DNA from: Acidilobaceae archaeon | Lineage (GTDB): Archaea; Thermoproteota; Thermoprotei_A; Sulfolobales; Acidilobaceae | Assembly: GCA_027057815.1 (NCBI GenBank) | Contig: JALURD010000055.1 | Coordinates: forward strand, 1-6,010 | Direction: 5' to 3' | DNA length: 6,010 bases | Program-made: the position numbers and the translations under genes | Notes under the pieces: generated by a model | Seen by the model: the letters and a program-made list of their open reading frames with translations, nothing else | The model's database searches: none | Told to the model about the DNA's origin: nothing | Shown: positions 4,632 through 6,010 of the stretch, piece by piece | Numbering within the stretch: the first letter of the stretch is position 1 | Layout of the letters: every line of letters begins with the position of its first letter

Positions 4632-5732
4632 TTGACTTGTCACTGCTTTGCGTATAATGTATATTCGCCTCCCCGCCATGTAAGCCAGGTACTCCTCTCC
4701 CTCCCTGAAGTCGTCCACGTAGACTCTCACGTCACGGGAACTGAGTTCTATTACACGGGTATACCCCGATTCGCTGTCGAGGAATACAGTCGTGGGGCCA
4801 TTCCTGGAGAGCAGCATTACCCGCCTGACCTCGGCTGGTTCTCCAAGCTTCCTGAATCCCCTCTCCCAAAGCTCATCGGCGGATATTAGGATCTCCCTCC
4901 CCGTCTTCAAGTCCACGAATAGGCCCCCGCCCCGGGCCCTGGCGAGGTAGAGCGTGGGCCTCCCTCCAACCTCTACAAGCTCCCCAGGCTGTATGTCCGG
5001 GATTCTAACAGCAACAGTCAGCCTGCCCTTCCTGCTACCATCCGGCTTCCTACCGATGAGCTTGTAGGTTTCGACCGTTTTACCCATGAAAGCCGACCTA
5101 ATCTTGGATGCAATCATCCTGGCACTAGCGTGGTCGTATACGAGGAGATCTATGCCCTCCCTCCTCTCCTCAACCTTCACTACTGCATCACTAAGCCTCT
5201 TGTCGAGTCTCCTTAAGAAGGACTCAATGCTCCTCTTCAACTCGGGGCTCAACCTACCCTCGCTCGACCTGATCTGAACTATTGCCTCGTATCCGCGAGC
5301 AGTCGCCTTGGCCGTACAGAGCGGGCACACGCCAGGCTTAGCGTTCACCTCTATGACTACTTCATCATAGATAGTTGAGCCCCCGGCCCGCGCCCCAACC
5401 TTGACCTTAACCTGGTGGAGCCCGGTACCGTGGAATGGCTGGAGTAGCTCTACACCTTCAATCCAGGCCTCTTCCACGTATTCGGTTGGCTTAACCTTCT
5501 GAGTCAGGAGGAGAGTTAGGTACTCGTAGAGAGACTCCTCGAGCTCGCCCGCAGGCTGGTTCCAGCCCCCCTGAAGCTTGTATGACCCGCAGACTCCACA
5601 GTAGACGTAATCGACCCTACCAGGGAGCCTGGCTAGCCCGTAGACTTCACGGTAGCAGTCCCTGCAGAGGGGGCCCACGAAGTCCACGTCCGCCCTGCCA
5701 CAACGCGGACAGCGCCTTGTCAGCTTACTCAT
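4623..5732 (-). CDS. nmd3: Archaeal NMD3 homologue, large-subunit maturation factor
   Basis: A 369-residue protein. Its N-terminal half is a zinc-ribbon region with four CxxC pairs: Cys8/11, Cys23/26, Cys45/48 (CGVCGSYKL) and Cys136/139 (CPLC). The conserved YEAIVQIR (148-155) follows, then an alpha/beta domain with REGIDLLVYDHASAR and VAVRIP (about 160-245), and a beta-rich C-terminal part resembling the SH3/OB domains of NMD3. Eukaryotic Nmd3 binds the 60S joining face and serves as export adaptor; archaea lack a nucleus, and this protein lacks the long export-signal tail, so it probably acts in 50S quality control or assembly. The ATG at 5732 has a weak GGGTGG ten bases upstream; a GTG at 5753 would add seven residues but lies inside a strong anti-16S match. 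It heads the overlapping aIF1A-RIO1 run. Confidence 0.93.
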   Translation of the reverse strand: MSKLTRRCPRCGRADVDFVGPLCRDCYREVYGLARLPGRVDYVYCGVCGSYKLQGGWNQPAGELEESLYEYLTLLLTQKVKPTEYVEEAWIEGVELLQPFHGTGLHQVKVKVGARAGGSTIYDEVVIEVNAKPGVCPLCTAKATARGYEAIVQIRSSEGRLSPELKRSIESFLRRLDKRLSDAVVKVEERREGIDLLVYDHASARMIASKIRSAFMGKTVETYKLIGRKPDGSRKGRLTVAVRIPDIQPGELVEVGGRPTLYLARARGGGLFVDLKTGREILISADELWERGFRKLGEPAEVRRVMLLSRNGPTTVFLDSESGYTRVIELSSRDVRVYVDDFREGEEYLAYMAGRRIYIIRKAVTSQEG

Positions 5733-5747
5733 TCCACCAGGCCACCC

Positions 5748-5758
5748 GGTCACCTCAC
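5748..5758 (-). promoter_or_regulatory. Strong Shine-Dalgarno-like sequence upstream of nmd3
   Basis: On the minus strand it reads GTGAGGTGACC, a long match to the complement of the archaeal 16S 3' end. It ends about 16 bases before the ATG at 5732, further than usual, and contains the alternative GTG start. It either acts from an unusual distance or marks a start I cannot resolve. No TATA box is clear in 5759-5808, so nmd3 is probably transcribed from upstream of the window. Confidence 0.4.
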
Positions 5759-5808
5759 GGGCGCCCGGAGGCTAAGAAGGACGTGGGCCCAAGGGATTCG
5801 TGTAACGT

Positions 5809-6010
5809 CTAGAGTTTGATCCTGACTATTATCGTTTTCCTTGTCCTCCTCTTCCCCGTGCTCGTGACGCCTACGTATTCGTCCGCCCTGCCTACACTCT
5901 CCACTATGCCCTTCCGCTTCAACACCCTGACGACCCGGGAGGCCGCGCCTCTATGGGTGAAGTAGACATCCACTCCGTCCCTTGTCCTGATTAGGTCCAC
6001 AGCGTCGGCC
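5809..6010 (-). CDS. NMD3-like protein, C-terminal part only (gene runs off the right edge)
   Basis: The frame stops at TAG 5809-5811 and stays open to the window edge. An in-frame GTG at 6000 exists, but the codons before it are also open (Ala-Asp-Ala), so the true start is probably outside. The visible 66 residues resemble the middle domain of the neighbouring NMD3. RTRDGVDVYF matches REGIDLLVY; then come Ala/Ser-Arg helix residues, YVGVTSTGKR against LIGRKPDGSR, and TIIVRI against TVAVRIP. The domain then ends, without the SH3/OB C-terminal part of NMD3. It may be a small NMD3-family protein with its own zinc ribbons beyond the edge, or a stand-alone copy of the domain. It precedes nmd3 by about 76 bases on the same strand and is probably co-transcribed with it. 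Confidence 0.7.
   Translation of the reverse strand, partial: ADAVDLIRTRDGVDVYFTHRGAASRVVRVLKRKGIVESVGRADEYVGVTSTGKRRTRKTIIVRIKL

Noticed and set aside
4536..4889. Plus-strand 117-codon open frame opposite aIF1A and NMD3
   Set aside because: It lies antisense to two well-supported conserved genes, and its Pro/Ser/Arg-rich product is typical of an antisense shadow.
5355..5372. TGATGA-like motif on the minus strand, considered as a C/D box RNA
   Set aside because: It is within the NMD3 coding frame and no matching D box with suitable spacing was seen.

Overview
The window looks like chromosomal DNA of a hyperthermophilic crenarchaeon (Thermoprotei, possibly Desulfurococcales). The protein families (NMD3, aIF1A, RIO1, Dim2-type KH) are archaeal/eukaryotic. 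Start codons are mostly GTG and TTG, ribosome sites are of the GGTG/GAGGTGA type, genes overlap tightly, and promoters look like archaeal TATA boxes. The lineage is an inference; no rRNA gene is present to confirm it.

Layout. Positions 1-1205 (minus strand) hold the start of an ECF-type cobalt/nickel uptake operon, read right to left: CbiM, a small CbiN/PDGLE-like partner, and a 90-residue frame in the position where CbiQ is expected. That last frame stops inside a perfect 19-bp inverted repeat at the left edge. Positions 1206-1409 are a divergent promoter region. Positions 1410-2150 (plus) encode a roughly six-helix membrane protein of unknown function. It converges, across a palindromic spacer, on the two-KH-domain RNA-processing factor Dim2/Pno1 (2187-2768, minus).

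Positions 2898-3438 (plus) hold two small overlapping membrane-protein frames. The first is interrupted by an in-frame TAG. The second has two pairs of intramembrane histidines with cytochrome-b-like spacing. This cassette separates Dim2 from a minus-strand ribosome-biogenesis/translation operon that runs right to left from the window edge: an NMD3-like partial gene, NMD3, aIF1A and RIO1. The last three overlap one another by a few bases and look translationally coupled.

How the genes relate. The right half plus Dim2 form a eukaryote-like ribosome-maturation hub: NMD3 on the large subunit, RIO1 and Dim2 on the small subunit, and aIF1A in initiation. The left end is metal uptake, probably for cobalamin or a nickel enzyme. 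The two plus-strand membrane loci are the least explained parts of the window. There is no stretch over 300 bases without a gene, and I saw no tRNA, rRNA, CRISPR or transposase.
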